Below, one piece after another: positions 41,660 to 50,527 of a DNA stretch of 64,000 nt; the stretch's first letter is position 1; each line of letters opens with the position of its first letter. A program made the translations under genes and the position numbers. Origin of the DNA: Hyphomicrobiales bacterium. GTDB lineage: Bacteria > Pseudomonadota > Alphaproteobacteria > Rhizobiales > Rhizobiaceae. The stretch covers positions 248,001-312,000 of the forward strand of contig UCJU01000007.1 of the NCBI GenBank assembly GCA_900472925.1, in the 5' to 3' direction. The notes beneath the pieces are model-generated. The model saw nothing but the letters and a program-made list of their open reading frames with translations. It ran no database searches and had not been told where the DNA came from.

Positions 41660-44600
41660 TCAGACTGCTGCTGGCTTTTGCGCAACTTCGGTATCGTCTT
41701 CGCGTGGAATTCTGAACCAGGCCACATAAAGCGCTGGCAAGAACAACAACGTCAGAACCGTTCCAACTACAATACCGCCCATCATTGCGTAGGCCATCGG
41801 TCCCCAGAAAACTTCGCGGGAGATCGGTATCAAGGCAAGAGTTGCCGCCGCTGCCGTCAACATGATCGGCCGCATGCGGTGTTCGGTCGCCTCGATAACT
41901 GCGCGCCATGGGCTGACGCCTTCTTCTCGCAGATGCTCGATCTGCACGACGAGAATGACCGAGTTTCTGATCAGAATGCCGATGAGAGCGAGAACGCCGA
42001 GGATGGCGACGAAACCCATCGGCGCGTTGCTCAGCAACAGGGCTGCCACGACGCCGATGAGCGCCAGTGGAGCGACGGCGAAGACGAGGAACAGCCGGCT
42101 GAAGTTCTGAAGCTGGAACATTAGGATCGTTGCCATCGCCAGAAGCATCATGGGTGCGACTGCCGCAATCGGCCCCTGCGCGTCTCCGCTTGATTCCACC
42201 GAGCCGCCAATCGCCACCTTGTAGCCCACCGGAAGGGAAGCGGAGAATTTCGCCACCGCAGGCTTGAGTTCTTCGACAATCGTCGCTGGCTGGGTAGGCC
42301 CGATAACCGCAGCCTTTACGGTGACCGTCGGCATCCGGTCTCTGCGGGCAATCATTGGCTGCTCGAGTTCATAGCGGAACTTGGCAACGGCCGAGAGCGG
42401 GACGGACTTTCCGTTCGAGCCTGCAAGCTGAAGATTTCGCAGCGTATCTATCGAGCCACGCTCGACATCCTCAGCCCGACCCGTCACGTCTACGAGGTAG
42501 ATGTCATCCCGAACCTGGGTGATGGATGAACCCTCGACGATATCGTTCAGAACAGTCGCGATGTCCTGAGACGACACGCCCAGCTGTCTCGCCTTGTCCT
42601 GGAGAACATCGACCTTTACGACGCGTGCGGGCTCGTTCCAGTCGTAGGCCATGTTGGACAAAAGCGGATGTCCGTTGACGATCGCGCCGAATTGCTGCGC
42701 AAGTTGACGAACCTTCTGCACGTTCGGTCCACTGATGCGGTATTGCACCGGTTTGCCGACGGGTGGGCCGATATCGAGAAGTTTTACGAATGCATCCGTG
42801 CCAGGATACGTCTTGGCAAGGTACGCCTGCAGGTCACCTCTCAGTCGATTTCTTGCCTCTATGTCCTTCGCCACGATGACCATTTGGCCAAACCAGGCTG
42901 CCGGGCTCTGCACGTCGTAGGATAGAATGAAACGTGGTGCGCCTTCTCCCACATAGGTCGACCAATGATCGATGTCGCCATTTCCGACCAGCTTGGCTTT
43001 TTCGAACTGCGCCATCTGCTTGTTGGTTTCGGCAATGGTGCTGTTCTGTGGCAGGCTCCAGTCAACCACCAGTTCAACACGGTCTGATGCCGGGAAGAAC
43101 TGCTGTTGAACAAGGCCCAATCCGCCGATTGATAGAGCGAATACGATAATGGTCGTGCCGATCGTCACCCAGCGCCACCGCATGGCAAGCATAAGCAGCC
43201 ATGCAAAACCACTGGCAACGCGACCCTTCTTCTCATGATGTGATTTCATGGTCTTCGGCAGGATGACGACGCCGAGCAGCGGCGTGAAAACCACCGCCAC
43301 GATCCATGACACCACAAGCGATACGGCGATAACGACGAAGAGTGTGAATGTGAATTCACCGGCGGCACTGCTGTTGAGGCCAATCGGAATGAAACCCGCC
43401 ACAGTAACCAGTGTGCCCGTCAGCATGGGAAATGCGGTAGAGGTGTAGACGTAGGTAGCGGCCTTTCGCAGATCGTCTCCGACCTCGAGCCGCGACACCA
43501 TCATCTCGACCGCGATCATGGCGTCATCCACCAGAAGACCGAGCGCGATGATGAGTGCGCCAAGCGAAATACGCTGAAGAGATATGCCGGTATATTCCAT
43601 AAACACGAAGGTTATGGCCAGAACGAGCGGAATAGAGATCGCAACGACCAGACCGGCGCGCACGCCAAGACTGATGAAGCTGATGGCCAGAACGATGACG
43701 ATCGCCTCGAACAAGGCAGTCGTAAAGCCGGACACGGCCTCCTCCACCACCGCTGGCTGATCGGACACGCGCTCGACATTGACGCCGATGGGAAGATCGG
43801 CCACGACGCGTTTCATCTCCGCGTCCAATTGCTCACCGAATGTCAGCAGGTTTGCACCGGGCGTCATGCCGATAGCCAGCCCAATCGCAGGCTGCCCCTT
43901 GAAGCGGAAGAGAGAGGTCGGAGGATCGACGTAGCCACGCTTGACCGTCGCGATGTCCGTCAAAGGAAAATAGCGATCATTGACGCGAAGATTGATGGTT
44001 TTCAGGCTTTCCTCAGACAGGAACGCGCCGCCCACTCTCAAGGCGATACGTTCCGGGCCTGCATCAACGAAACCTGACTGTGTCACCGCGTTTTGGGCTT
44101 GAAGCGTTTCGATGATCGACTGACGGTCGATGCCAAGCGCTGCGATCTTTCGGGTTGAGAACTCAAGATAAATGACCTCGTCCTGCTCGCCGACGACGTC
44201 GATTTTACCCGCATTCGGAACGGTCAGAAGTTTTTCACGGGCACCTTCCACGAGATCGCGCAGTTGCCGCTGTGACAATCCATCCGAGGTGAAAGCGTAG
44301 ATATTGCCGTACACATCGCCGAACGTATCATTGAAGAAAGGCCCCAGGACGCCGCTCGGCAGGTCTCCCTTGATGTCGTTCACCATGTTGCGGACACGGA
44401 TCCAGTTTCCGCTGACGTCCTTGGCTTTTGTCGTTGGCAACAGTTCGACATAGATCGTCGTCTGCCCGGCCTTGGTTTCGCTGCGTGTGTAGTCCAGCGC
44501 ATCGAGTTCCTGAAGCTTTTTCTCGATCCTGTCGGTGACCTGTTTCGTCACTTCCTCTGCGGAGGCGCCGGGCCATTGCGCATTGATAATCATCGTCTTG

Positions 44601-44734
44601 ATGGTGAAATCAGGATCTTCCTCACGACCCAGATTGAGATACGAGAACGCACCTGCGATGATGAAGATGATCATGAAATACCAGACGAGCGAACGGTGAT
44701 CGAGCGCCCAGTCGGAAAGATTGAACGATTTCAC
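41660..44734 (-). CDS. RND multidrug efflux pump subunit (TriC-like)
   Basis: This is a 1024-residue RND transporter of the hydrophobe/amphiphile efflux type. It has twelve predicted membrane helices, two large periplasmic loops, a proton-relay region with LGLLVDDAMIAVEMM (the paired Asp residues of TM4), and the duplicated hydrophobic block near the C-terminus (FVAILGVLALIGILIRNSVI). The N-terminus FNLSDWALDHRSLVWYFMII is of the TriC/MdtB-like branch. It couples proton influx to export of drugs, detergents or lipophilic compounds through a TolC-type channel encoded elsewhere. Its ATG overlaps the adaptor gene before it by four bases. Confidence 0.93.
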   Translation of the reverse strand: MKSFNLSDWALDHRSLVWYFMIIFIIAGAFSYLNLGREEDPDFTIKTMIINAQWPGASAEEVTKQVTDRIEKKLQELDALDYTRSETKAGQTTIYVELLPTTKAKDVSGNWIRVRNMVNDIKGDLPSGVLGPFFNDTFGDVYGNIYAFTSDGLSQRQLRDLVEGAREKLLTVPNAGKIDVVGEQDEVIYLEFSTRKIAALGIDRQSIIETLQAQNAVTQSGFVDAGPERIALRVGGAFLSEESLKTINLRVNDRYFPLTDIATVKRGYVDPPTSLFRFKGQPAIGLAIGMTPGANLLTFGEQLDAEMKRVVADLPIGVNVERVSDQPAVVEEAVSGFTTALFEAIVIVLAISFISLGVRAGLVVAISIPLVLAITFVFMEYTGISLQRISLGALIIALGLLVDDAMIAVEMMVSRLEVGDDLRKAATYVYTSTAFPMLTGTLVTVAGFIPIGLNSSAAGEFTFTLFVVIAVSLVVSWIVAVVFTPLLGVVILPKTMKSHHEKKGRVASGFAWLLMLAMRWRWVTIGTTIIVFALSIGGLGLVQQQFFPASDRVELVVDWSLPQNSTIAETNKQMAQFEKAKLVGNGDIDHWSTYVGEGAPRFILSYDVQSPAAWFGQMVIVAKDIEARNRLRGDLQAYLAKTYPGTDAFVKLLDIGPPVGKPVQYRISGPNVQKVRQLAQQFGAIVNGHPLLSNMAYDWNEPARVVKVDVLQDKARQLGVSSQDIATVLNDIVEGSSITQVRDDIYLVDVTGRAEDVERGSIDTLRNLQLAGSNGKSVPLSAVAKFRYELEQPMIARRDRMPTVTVKAAVIGPTQPATIVEELKPAVAKFSASLPVGYKVAIGGSVESSGDAQGPIAAVAPMMLLAMATILMFQLQNFSRLFLVFAVAPLALIGVVAALLLSNAPMGFVAILGVLALIGILIRNSVILVVQIEHLREEGVSPWRAVIEATEHRMRPIMLTAAAATLALIPISREVFWGPMAYAMMGGIVVGTVLTLLFLPALYVAWFRIPREDDTEVAQKPAAV

Positions 44735-45813
44735 TGGGCATTCTCCTGCTCGATACGAACGGCTTGGCCGTCTTTGAGTTGGTTGACACCTGCAACGACG
44801 ATGCGCTCGCCAGCATTGACACCTGCAGCGATGACGATCGTGCCGCCAGGGACAGAACCTGCCTCTGGCGTGACCTCACGAGACGAAACCTTGCCCGCCT
44901 TGTCATCGACGACCCACACGAAGGTTTTGGAACCATCGCGCCTGATGGCTGATGACGGCAAGCGAATTACCGGCTGTTCGTTTGATGTCGCGCTTGCCGT
45001 GATGACCGAACCGAGTCGCAACGCTTCCGGTGGGTTCTGGAGCGCCAGTTTCGTCCGTCTCGAACGGGTCGCATCGTCCGCTTCGGGTGCAATTTCGCGA
45101 ACCAGACCTGTGGCGTGGATCGTGGGGTCCAGTTGAAGCGAGACATTGAACACAGCACCGGATTTCAACAGCGCACCGGCAGCTTCAGGCACGTCGATCA
45201 CCGCATCACGCTCTTCGGGCCGCGCGACTGTGACAACGCTTTGGCCGGCAGACACGACCTGACCGACTTCGGCAGACGTGCTCGTCACAACGCCATCGAA
45301 CTCGCTCAGCAACTGCGTATAGCCGACCTGTTCATTTGCCTTGTCCAGATTGGCCTGCGCCTTGTTGACATTGGCTTGCGCTGTCGCGCGCTCCTGTTGC
45401 GCGGTCTCGAATGTTGCCTTTGCCGCTGACTGTTTCTCGAACAATGTCTGTTGCCGCTGCTCGTTGGTCACCGCATTGGCAAGTTGGGCCTGCGCATTGG
45501 AGAGGTCGGATTGAGAGCTTCTGACAGCAAGCTCCAGGGACAAGGGGTCGATTGCGGCAAGCACATCGCCCTTCTTGACGACGTCGCCGACCTGCACGTT
45601 GCGAGCGACGATCCGGCCGAGAATGCGGAAACCAAACTCCGTTTCTATGCGTGCATTCACAGTGCCTGGCAGGGTCAGCGTCGCGACCGGCACGGCTTCA
45701 ACCACGACGGACAGAACCGGCCGGGGCTTTTCCACAGTTTCCTCGTCCTTCTGGCACGAAACAAGACATGTTGTGGCGAGCAGAAGCACCACGAAAATTT
45801 TTAGAGATTTCAT
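44731..45813 (-). CDS. RND efflux periplasmic adaptor subunit (second adaptor)
   Basis: This 360-residue membrane-fusion lipoprotein has a signal peptide with lipobox (LVSC, Cys about residue 20), a barrel-sandwich/lipoyl region (GRIVARNVQVGDVVKKGDVL), an alpha-helical hairpin of roughly 80 residues rich in A and Q, and beta-barrel and membrane-proximal domains. It links the RND pump to an outer-membrane channel. Another adaptor gene immediately precedes it, so the pump has two different adaptors. Confidence 0.92.
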   Translation of the reverse strand: MKSLKIFVVLLLATTCLVSCQKDEETVEKPRPVLSVVVEAVPVATLTLPGTVNARIETEFGFRILGRIVARNVQVGDVVKKGDVLAAIDPLSLELAVRSSQSDLSNAQAQLANAVTNEQRQQTLFEKQSAAKATFETAQQERATAQANVNKAQANLDKANEQVGYTQLLSEFDGVVTSTSAEVGQVVSAGQSVVTVARPEERDAVIDVPEAAGALLKSGAVFNVSLQLDPTIHATGLVREIAPEADDATRSRRTKLALQNPPEALRLGSVITASATSNEQPVIRLPSSAIRRDGSKTFVWVVDDKAGKVSSREVTPEAGSVPGGTIVIAAGVNAGERIVVAGVNQLKDGQAVRIEQENAQ

Positions 45814-46883
45814 TGTGCGGCTCCTTCGTAGGCCACGACTTCACCAATGGCGAGAAACTTCGTGCCGTTGGTGACAACCGTTTCGCCTTTGGAGAGACCG
45901 GAGCGAACGGAAAAATGCTCGTTCGCGTAAGCTCCGACTTCGACCTTGCGCAGGGATACGGCGTTGCTTTTAGGGTCAACGATCCATACCGCAGGCTGAC
46001 CGGAGGAGGATGCCATTGCCGACCATGAAAGCTGGATCGTGCTGACCGGTTTGTAATGCGCCGTTGCAACCACAACGCTGCCCAGTCGAACGTCTGCGGC
46101 GGCATCGAGCCCGAGCTTGACGCGGATCGTACCTGTCGTGGTATCGATGGTCGGCGAAACCTCCCTGACGGTTGCCTTGATCGGCTCACCACCCGAAATC
46201 ATCCTCACGACGACGTCGTTCTGTATTTCTCCGCCCAAAAGCGTGGTTTCGTCCACGTTGATGACAGCGTCGCGCGGTCCATCGTGAGCAAGGGTGAAGA
46301 TCAGTTGCGCAGCCTGAGCAACCTGGCCGACTTCGGCACTGCGCACCGTGATGATGCCGTCAGCATCTGCTTTTAACTCGGTTTGCCCGAGGGCATCGCG
46401 TGCAGTATCCACTTGGGCCTGCGCTGACTGGACGGCTCCCTGACCGGTCAGCAGTGCTTCCTGTGCCTGATCGAGCGCTGCCCTTGTTGTGACGCCTGTA
46501 TTGAAAAGGCTTTGCTGCCGATCGAAGGCCTGCTGGGCCTGCGTCTGTTGCGCCTGCGCAGATTGGAGTGTGGCCAATGCGACCTGAAGATCGGCCTTCT
46601 GTTCTTCCGGATCGATCCGCGCAAGAACTTGGCCCGCTGTCACATGCTGACCAACGTCCACCAGCCGCTCTACGATCTGGCCGCTGACCCGGAACGAAAG
46701 GTCGGATTGCACCCGAGCCTGAATCTCACCCGTTGTCGATATCGCGTCGGCTACATCAAGAGATTCGACTTGGGCCACTTCGACATGTCGAGGAGGCTTT
46801 TCCTGCGCTTCTTTTTCAGGAGCGCAGGCATAAAGGCCTGGCAGTGTCGCCGCCAAAAAGGCGATTGTAACGTACCGTCTCAT
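45810..46883 (-). CDS. RND efflux periplasmic adaptor subunit (first adaptor)
   Basis: This 357-residue membrane-fusion lipoprotein has a lipobox at LYAC near residue 20. The lipoyl motif is GQIVERLVDVGQHVTAGQVL, followed by a helical hairpin (about residues 90-165) and the C-terminal beta domains. It is clearly related to, but distinct from, the adaptor encoded by the overlapping downstream gene. The pair resembles TriA/TriB of Pseudomonas, where both adaptors are needed. GAGG eight bases upstream sets the ATG. Expression is probably repressed by the divergent TetR protein through the dyad at 46921. Confidence 0.92.
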   Translation of the reverse strand: MRRYVTIAFLAATLPGLYACAPEKEAQEKPPRHVEVAQVESLDVADAISTTGEIQARVQSDLSFRVSGQIVERLVDVGQHVTAGQVLARIDPEEQKADLQVALATLQSAQAQQTQAQQAFDRQQSLFNTGVTTRAALDQAQEALLTGQGAVQSAQAQVDTARDALGQTELKADADGIITVRSAEVGQVAQAAQLIFTLAHDGPRDAVINVDETTLLGGEIQNDVVVRMISGGEPIKATVREVSPTIDTTTGTIRVKLGLDAAADVRLGSVVVATAHYKPVSTIQLSWSAMASSSGQPAVWIVDPKSNAVSLRKVEVGAYANEHFSVRSGLSKGETVVTNGTKFLAIGEVVAYEGAAQ

Positions 46884-46920
46884 AGATTGCCTCTTGAACC
46901 ATCATGAAGACGTGATACAT

Positions 46921-46940
46921 TTGACTTACCGGATAGTCAA
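46921..46940. promoter_or_regulatory. TetR-type operator between the RND operon and its repressor
   Basis: TTGACTTACCGGATAGTCAA is a 20-base dyad with perfect TTGACT/AGTCAA arms and a CCGG centre, placed between the divergent pump and tetR genes, as expected for an AcrR/NalC-type repressor site. Confidence 0.65.
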
Positions 46941-46991
46941 TGAAATTGTTCGATGCCTGAAGTCGTCTCGGACAAATAGTTAAGGATGAGT

Positions 46992-47609
46992 ATGAAACGG
47001 CTGACACGCGCCGAGCAGAAGGCACTTCGCCCCACGCAGATTTTGGAAGCGGCCTTCGAAGAGTTCGTGGAACATGGTTTTACGGCAGCACGGGTAGAAG
47101 ACATTGCAGAGCGGGTGGGCGTGACCAAGGGCACTGTGTACGTTTACTTTGCCACGAAGGAAGAGCTTTTCGCGGCGATGATTGGCCACATCGCAACGCC
47201 TTTCGAAGAGATTCTCGCAGATATCGGTCGACTCAAGGGAAGTTGTGCAGAGAGGCTACGAGGTCTCATTCTGCTTTTTTATGATGGAATGCTGGAAGAA
47301 CGAAGGCTCACCGAGCTGCTTCGGTTCGTGATATCGGAAGGAAAACGCTTTCCGCTCGTTATCGATAAACACAGAGAAGAGCTTTTCGAGCCATTGCTCG
47401 TTGAAATGCAGGCGATCCTCGATGAGGGCGTCGCAAACGGAGAGTTCATAAAGGGTCCTCGAGCAGCATCGCGCATCATCTTTTCGCCAATCATGGCGAT
47501 GGCCGTCGAAATTCTCATCCATGGAGGCCGCCACGAACTTCACCTCGACGACTATGTCGAATCCCATATCGATATGGTGATGGGCAGTCTGGTGCGCCGC
47601 GAGCACTGA
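46992..47609 (+). CDS. TetR-family repressor of the RND pump
   Basis: This TetR/AcrR regulator is about 205 residues from the chosen start. The N-terminal helix-turn-helix reads VEDIAERVGVTKGTVYVYFATKEELFAAM and the C-terminal all-helical ligand domain is of the kind found in efflux repressors. It diverges from the two-adaptor RND operon with a clear dyad between. The ATG at 46992 is preferred because AAGG stands six bases before it; the ATG at 46986 would directly abut AAGG. Pump substrates probably act as inducers. Confidence 0.9.
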   Translation: MKRLTRAEQKALRPTQILEAAFEEFVEHGFTAARVEDIAERVGVTKGTVYVYFATKEELFAAMIGHIATPFEEILADIGRLKGSCAERLRGLILLFYDGMLEERRLTELLRFVISEGKRFPLVIDKHREELFEPLLVEMQAILDEGVANGEFIKGPRAASRIIFSPIMAMAVEILIHGGRHELHLDDYVESHIDMVMGSLVRREH

Positions 47610-47698
47610 TGCCGATGGCCGGATTAGAAGAAGAACATTCTGTGATTTCAAACTGCTGTCACTTCCATGCTTGAAGGTGCGACTGAGGAGACAATGAG

Positions 47699-49198
47699 AT
47701 GAGCAGAGCGCTATTGCTGGATCTGGGAGGTTCATCGCTCAAGGCCGGTATTTACGAGCTCGATGGAAGGTGCCTCGCAATCGAACGTGTCCCGAATGCC
47801 TTCATCGAGGGTGGGATCGACAGAGTGGAACAGGATCCGGAGGTCTGGTGGGAGGCGCTACAGACCGCAGCCGAACGGCTGGACCGGAACATTCCTGGTG
47901 GGCTGACCGGCGTCGAGGCGGTCTCAATTTGCGGCTTCACACGCACTCAGGTATTTTTGGATGCGCAGGACAGCGTCGTACGCCCGGCCATCACATTCCG
48001 GGACTCGCGAGCCCAAGGCATCGTCGAAGATCGTTTGTTACAGCCCCAGATCCAAAACCATCCACTTGCCCGCCATCTCAATGCGTTCCATCCGCTGGCC
48101 CGCCTGTTGTGGCTGAAGCATAGGGAGGAGGCGTCCTGGAAACAGACCCGAGTGGTTGTTGAGCCGAAGGACTATCTGAACTTCAAACTCACCGGTTCGC
48201 TTGCTTCAGATACCATTTCGCAGTTCTGGCTTTCGAGTGCGATGGAGGGCGGAAGTAACGGACTTGCAGCCCTGACCGGACTGGACAAGGACGTTCTGCC
48301 ATTGATCCTGAGGCCGCATGAGGTTGTCGGAACCGTGCTGGCGAGCAGTCCGGGAGCGCTCAGCAAGATTGCGGGCGCACCAGTTTTCTGCGGTTCCAAC
48401 GACACATGGACGGCAGCTGCGGGCATCGGCGCATTAAAAGCCTCAAGGGGATACTGCATTTCCGGCTCGTCCGAAGTCTTCGGGATCATATCCGATCGAA
48501 AAGCCGAAGCTGCGGGTTTGGTAACGGTGCCGTGGGGAGACGACATTTGGCAACTCGGAGGCCCCGGGCTGAACGGTGCGAATGTTTTGACCTGGATGGT
48601 CAACACTCTTATGCCGGACGAGCGTCCGTTCGAGGACCGGCTGTCGATCCTGCTGTCTCAGCAATCCGGCTTACCCCTCCTTTTTCACCCCTACCTTCAT
48701 GGGGAACGAACACCGCTATGGGACAGGGATATTCGCGCTTGTTTTATGGGGCTGATGGCAGCGCACAAACCCGGTGATCTCGTGCGTGGCACCATGGAAG
48801 GTATCAGCTTCGTGAACCGCATGGTGCTTGAGCGGGGGGAAGCTGCGGCGGCGCTCAGCGCGCAAGAAATCCGTCTGGCTGGAGGCGGGGCTCGAAACGC
48901 ATATTGGAACCAGATTCGGGCTGATATTCTCAAAAAACCAGTCATGGTCTGGAATACCGAAGAGGTCGGACTTTCGGGCTGTCTTGCCGTAGCCCGCGTT
49001 GGGCTTTCACTCACGCAGACTATCGCGGATGCTACCGAAGGCATATCCGCAGTTTTCTCGAGATATGAGCCGCGACCCGCCGAGAGCCGCGTCTATGACG
49101 ATCTCTATGCAATTTTTCAGGATACCCTAGAGCCTGTCAGGCACGCGTCCCATCGTTTGGCTCTCCTTTCGCGAAGTTCGCATTTTCAACACGACTGA
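47699..49198 (+). CDS. FGGY-family carbohydrate kinase (xylulokinase-like)
   Basis: This 499-residue sugar kinase has two actin-like ATPase domains. The N-terminal phosphate motif is LLLDLGGSSLKAGIYE, the substrate-domain VSICGFTRTQVFLD and FRDSRAQ resemble xylulokinase, and the C-terminal adenine-binding motif RLAGGGARNAYWNQI is intact. It phosphorylates a sugar or polyol, but there is no nearby isomerase or dehydrogenase to name which. GAGGAG lies eight bases upstream of the ATG. The gene follows tetR by about 90 bases on the same strand and is convergent with the monooxygenase gene. Confidence 0.88.
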   Translation: MSRALLLDLGGSSLKAGIYELDGRCLAIERVPNAFIEGGIDRVEQDPEVWWEALQTAAERLDRNIPGGLTGVEAVSICGFTRTQVFLDAQDSVVRPAITFRDSRAQGIVEDRLLQPQIQNHPLARHLNAFHPLARLLWLKHREEASWKQTRVVVEPKDYLNFKLTGSLASDTISQFWLSSAMEGGSNGLAALTGLDKDVLPLILRPHEVVGTVLASSPGALSKIAGAPVFCGSNDTWTAAAGIGALKASRGYCISGSSEVFGIISDRKAEAAGLVTVPWGDDIWQLGGPGLNGANVLTWMVNTLMPDERPFEDRLSILLSQQSGLPLLFHPYLHGERTPLWDRDIRACFMGLMAAHKPGDLVRGTMEGISFVNRMVLERGEAAAALSAQEIRLAGGGARNAYWNQIRADILKKPVMVWNTEEVGLSGCLAVARVGLSLTQTIADATEGISAVFSRYEPRPAESRVYDDLYAIFQDTLEPVRHASHRLALLSRSSHFQHD

Positions 49199-49208
49199 GC
49201 CGCTCCCA

Positions 49209-50513
49209 TTACATGTGCGCAGAAGGCGGGCGCGCCAAGCCGAGGTGATCGCGCAGTGTCGACCCCTGATAGTCTGTGCGGAACAGACCCCTTTCCTGAA
49301 GGATCGGCACGACAAGCTGTGTGAAATCCTCAAGCCCTTCCGGGAAGAAAGGAGGCATGACGTTGAAACCGTCGGCGGCGCGGCTTTCGAACCATTCCTG
49401 CATGCGGTCGGCAATCTCGATGGGCGTGCCGAGGACAATGTGGTGGCCACGACCGGCGGCGACACGAAGAGCCAACTGGCGGATCGTCAGGTTTTCGCGG
49501 CGTGCAAGAGCGGTCAGCAGTTCGGCGCGGCTGCGCAACTGGTCGGAAATCGGCAGGTCTGGCAAGGGACCATCGGGATCGTAATCGGTCAGGCTGTGTC
49601 CGATGCGCTCTTCCAGAAGCGGCATGGCGCTTTTCAGCTCTGTCCATTGGTCGAGCTCTGCGAGCTTTTCCGCAGCTTCCTTGGAGGTACGACCGACCAC
49701 CGGCAGGAAGCCCGGCATAACGGCGACATCATCGGCTTGGCGACCGAACTTCTCGACACGGGATTTCAGGCTTTTGTAGAAGGCCTGCGCTTCTGCGAGG
49801 CTTTGCTGAGCGGTGAACACCACGTCCGCTGTCCGAGCAGCGAGATCCTGACCGGGGCCGGAAGAGCCGGCCTGAATGAGGATCGGATGGCCCTGTGGTG
49901 AACGGGGAATATTCAGCGGGCCTTTGACCGAATAATATTTGCCCTTGTGGTCAAGCAGATGCACCTTGTTAGGGTCGGCATAGACACCACTTTGCTTGTC
50001 CTTGATAAAGGCGTCGTCGTCCCAGCTGTCCCACAGACCGCGGACAACATCGACGAATTCTTCGGCCACAGCGTAACGCTCATCATGCTCGGGATGCGAC
50101 TTCGAGAAATTGTTGGCGGTGCGAGCGTAAGACGTCGTCACGATGTTCCAGGCGGCGCGGCCATGGCTCAAATGGTCGATCGAGGAGTAGGAGCGTGCGG
50201 TGTGATAGGGCTCGCCATAGGTAGTCGAGGAGGTCGCAGCGAGACCGATCTTGTCCGTTACCAGCGCAAGTGCCGCAAGCAAGGTTAGTGGTTCGAAACG
50301 GGCGATGGTCGAAGGATGTGCGTCAACGCCGCTGGTCAGTCCATCCGCCAGAAACACCATATCGAACTTTGCCTGCTCGGCCATTTGCGAAACGCGGCGC
50401 AGTAGATCGAAGTTTTCACTTCCTGCTTCCGCTTTCGGGTGACGCCAGCCGGAAACGTGATGGCCTGCACCCTGAAGGAACAGACCCAGATGGATTTCTC
50501 TCTTGGCACTCAT
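49209..50513 (-). CDS. FMN-dependent monooxygenase, NtaA/SnaA/DszA (YxeK-like) family
   Basis: This is a 434-residue flavin-dependent (luciferase-like, bacterial luciferase fold) monooxygenase. The family opening is HLGLFLQGAGHHVSGWRHP, the reduced-flavin site region is SSTTYGEPYHTARSYSSIDH, and WNIVTTS is a family hallmark. NtaA, SnaA, DszA and YxeK oxidise C-S or C-N bonds in small molecules. With the MmgE/PrpD gene and an amino-acid importer upstream in the same operon, the YxeK role of splitting S-(2-succino)cysteine derivatives is a good candidate. A flavin reductase is not encoded nearby. ATG at 50513 has GAGAG eight bases upstream. Confidence 0.88.
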   Translation of the reverse strand: MSAKREIHLGLFLQGAGHHVSGWRHPKAEAGSENFDLLRRVSQMAEQAKFDMVFLADGLTSGVDAHPSTIARFEPLTLLAALALVTDKIGLAATSSTTYGEPYHTARSYSSIDHLSHGRAAWNIVTTSYARTANNFSKSHPEHDERYAVAEEFVDVVRGLWDSWDDDAFIKDKQSGVYADPNKVHLLDHKGKYYSVKGPLNIPRSPQGHPILIQAGSSGPGQDLAARTADVVFTAQQSLAEAQAFYKSLKSRVEKFGRQADDVAVMPGFLPVVGRTSKEAAEKLAELDQWTELKSAMPLLEERIGHSLTDYDPDGPLPDLPISDQLRSRAELLTALARRENLTIRQLALRVAAGRGHHIVLGTPIEIADRMQEWFESRAADGFNVMPPFFPEGLEDFTQLVVPILQERGLFRTDYQGSTLRDHLGLARPPSAHM

Positions 50514-50527
50514 GGTCATATCTCTCG

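Noticed and set aside
47699..49198. FGGY kinase as part of the RND or the yxe-like operon
   Set aside because: It is convergent with the yxe-like operon and has its own ribosome-binding site about 90 bases after tetR; no functional link to efflux is apparent.
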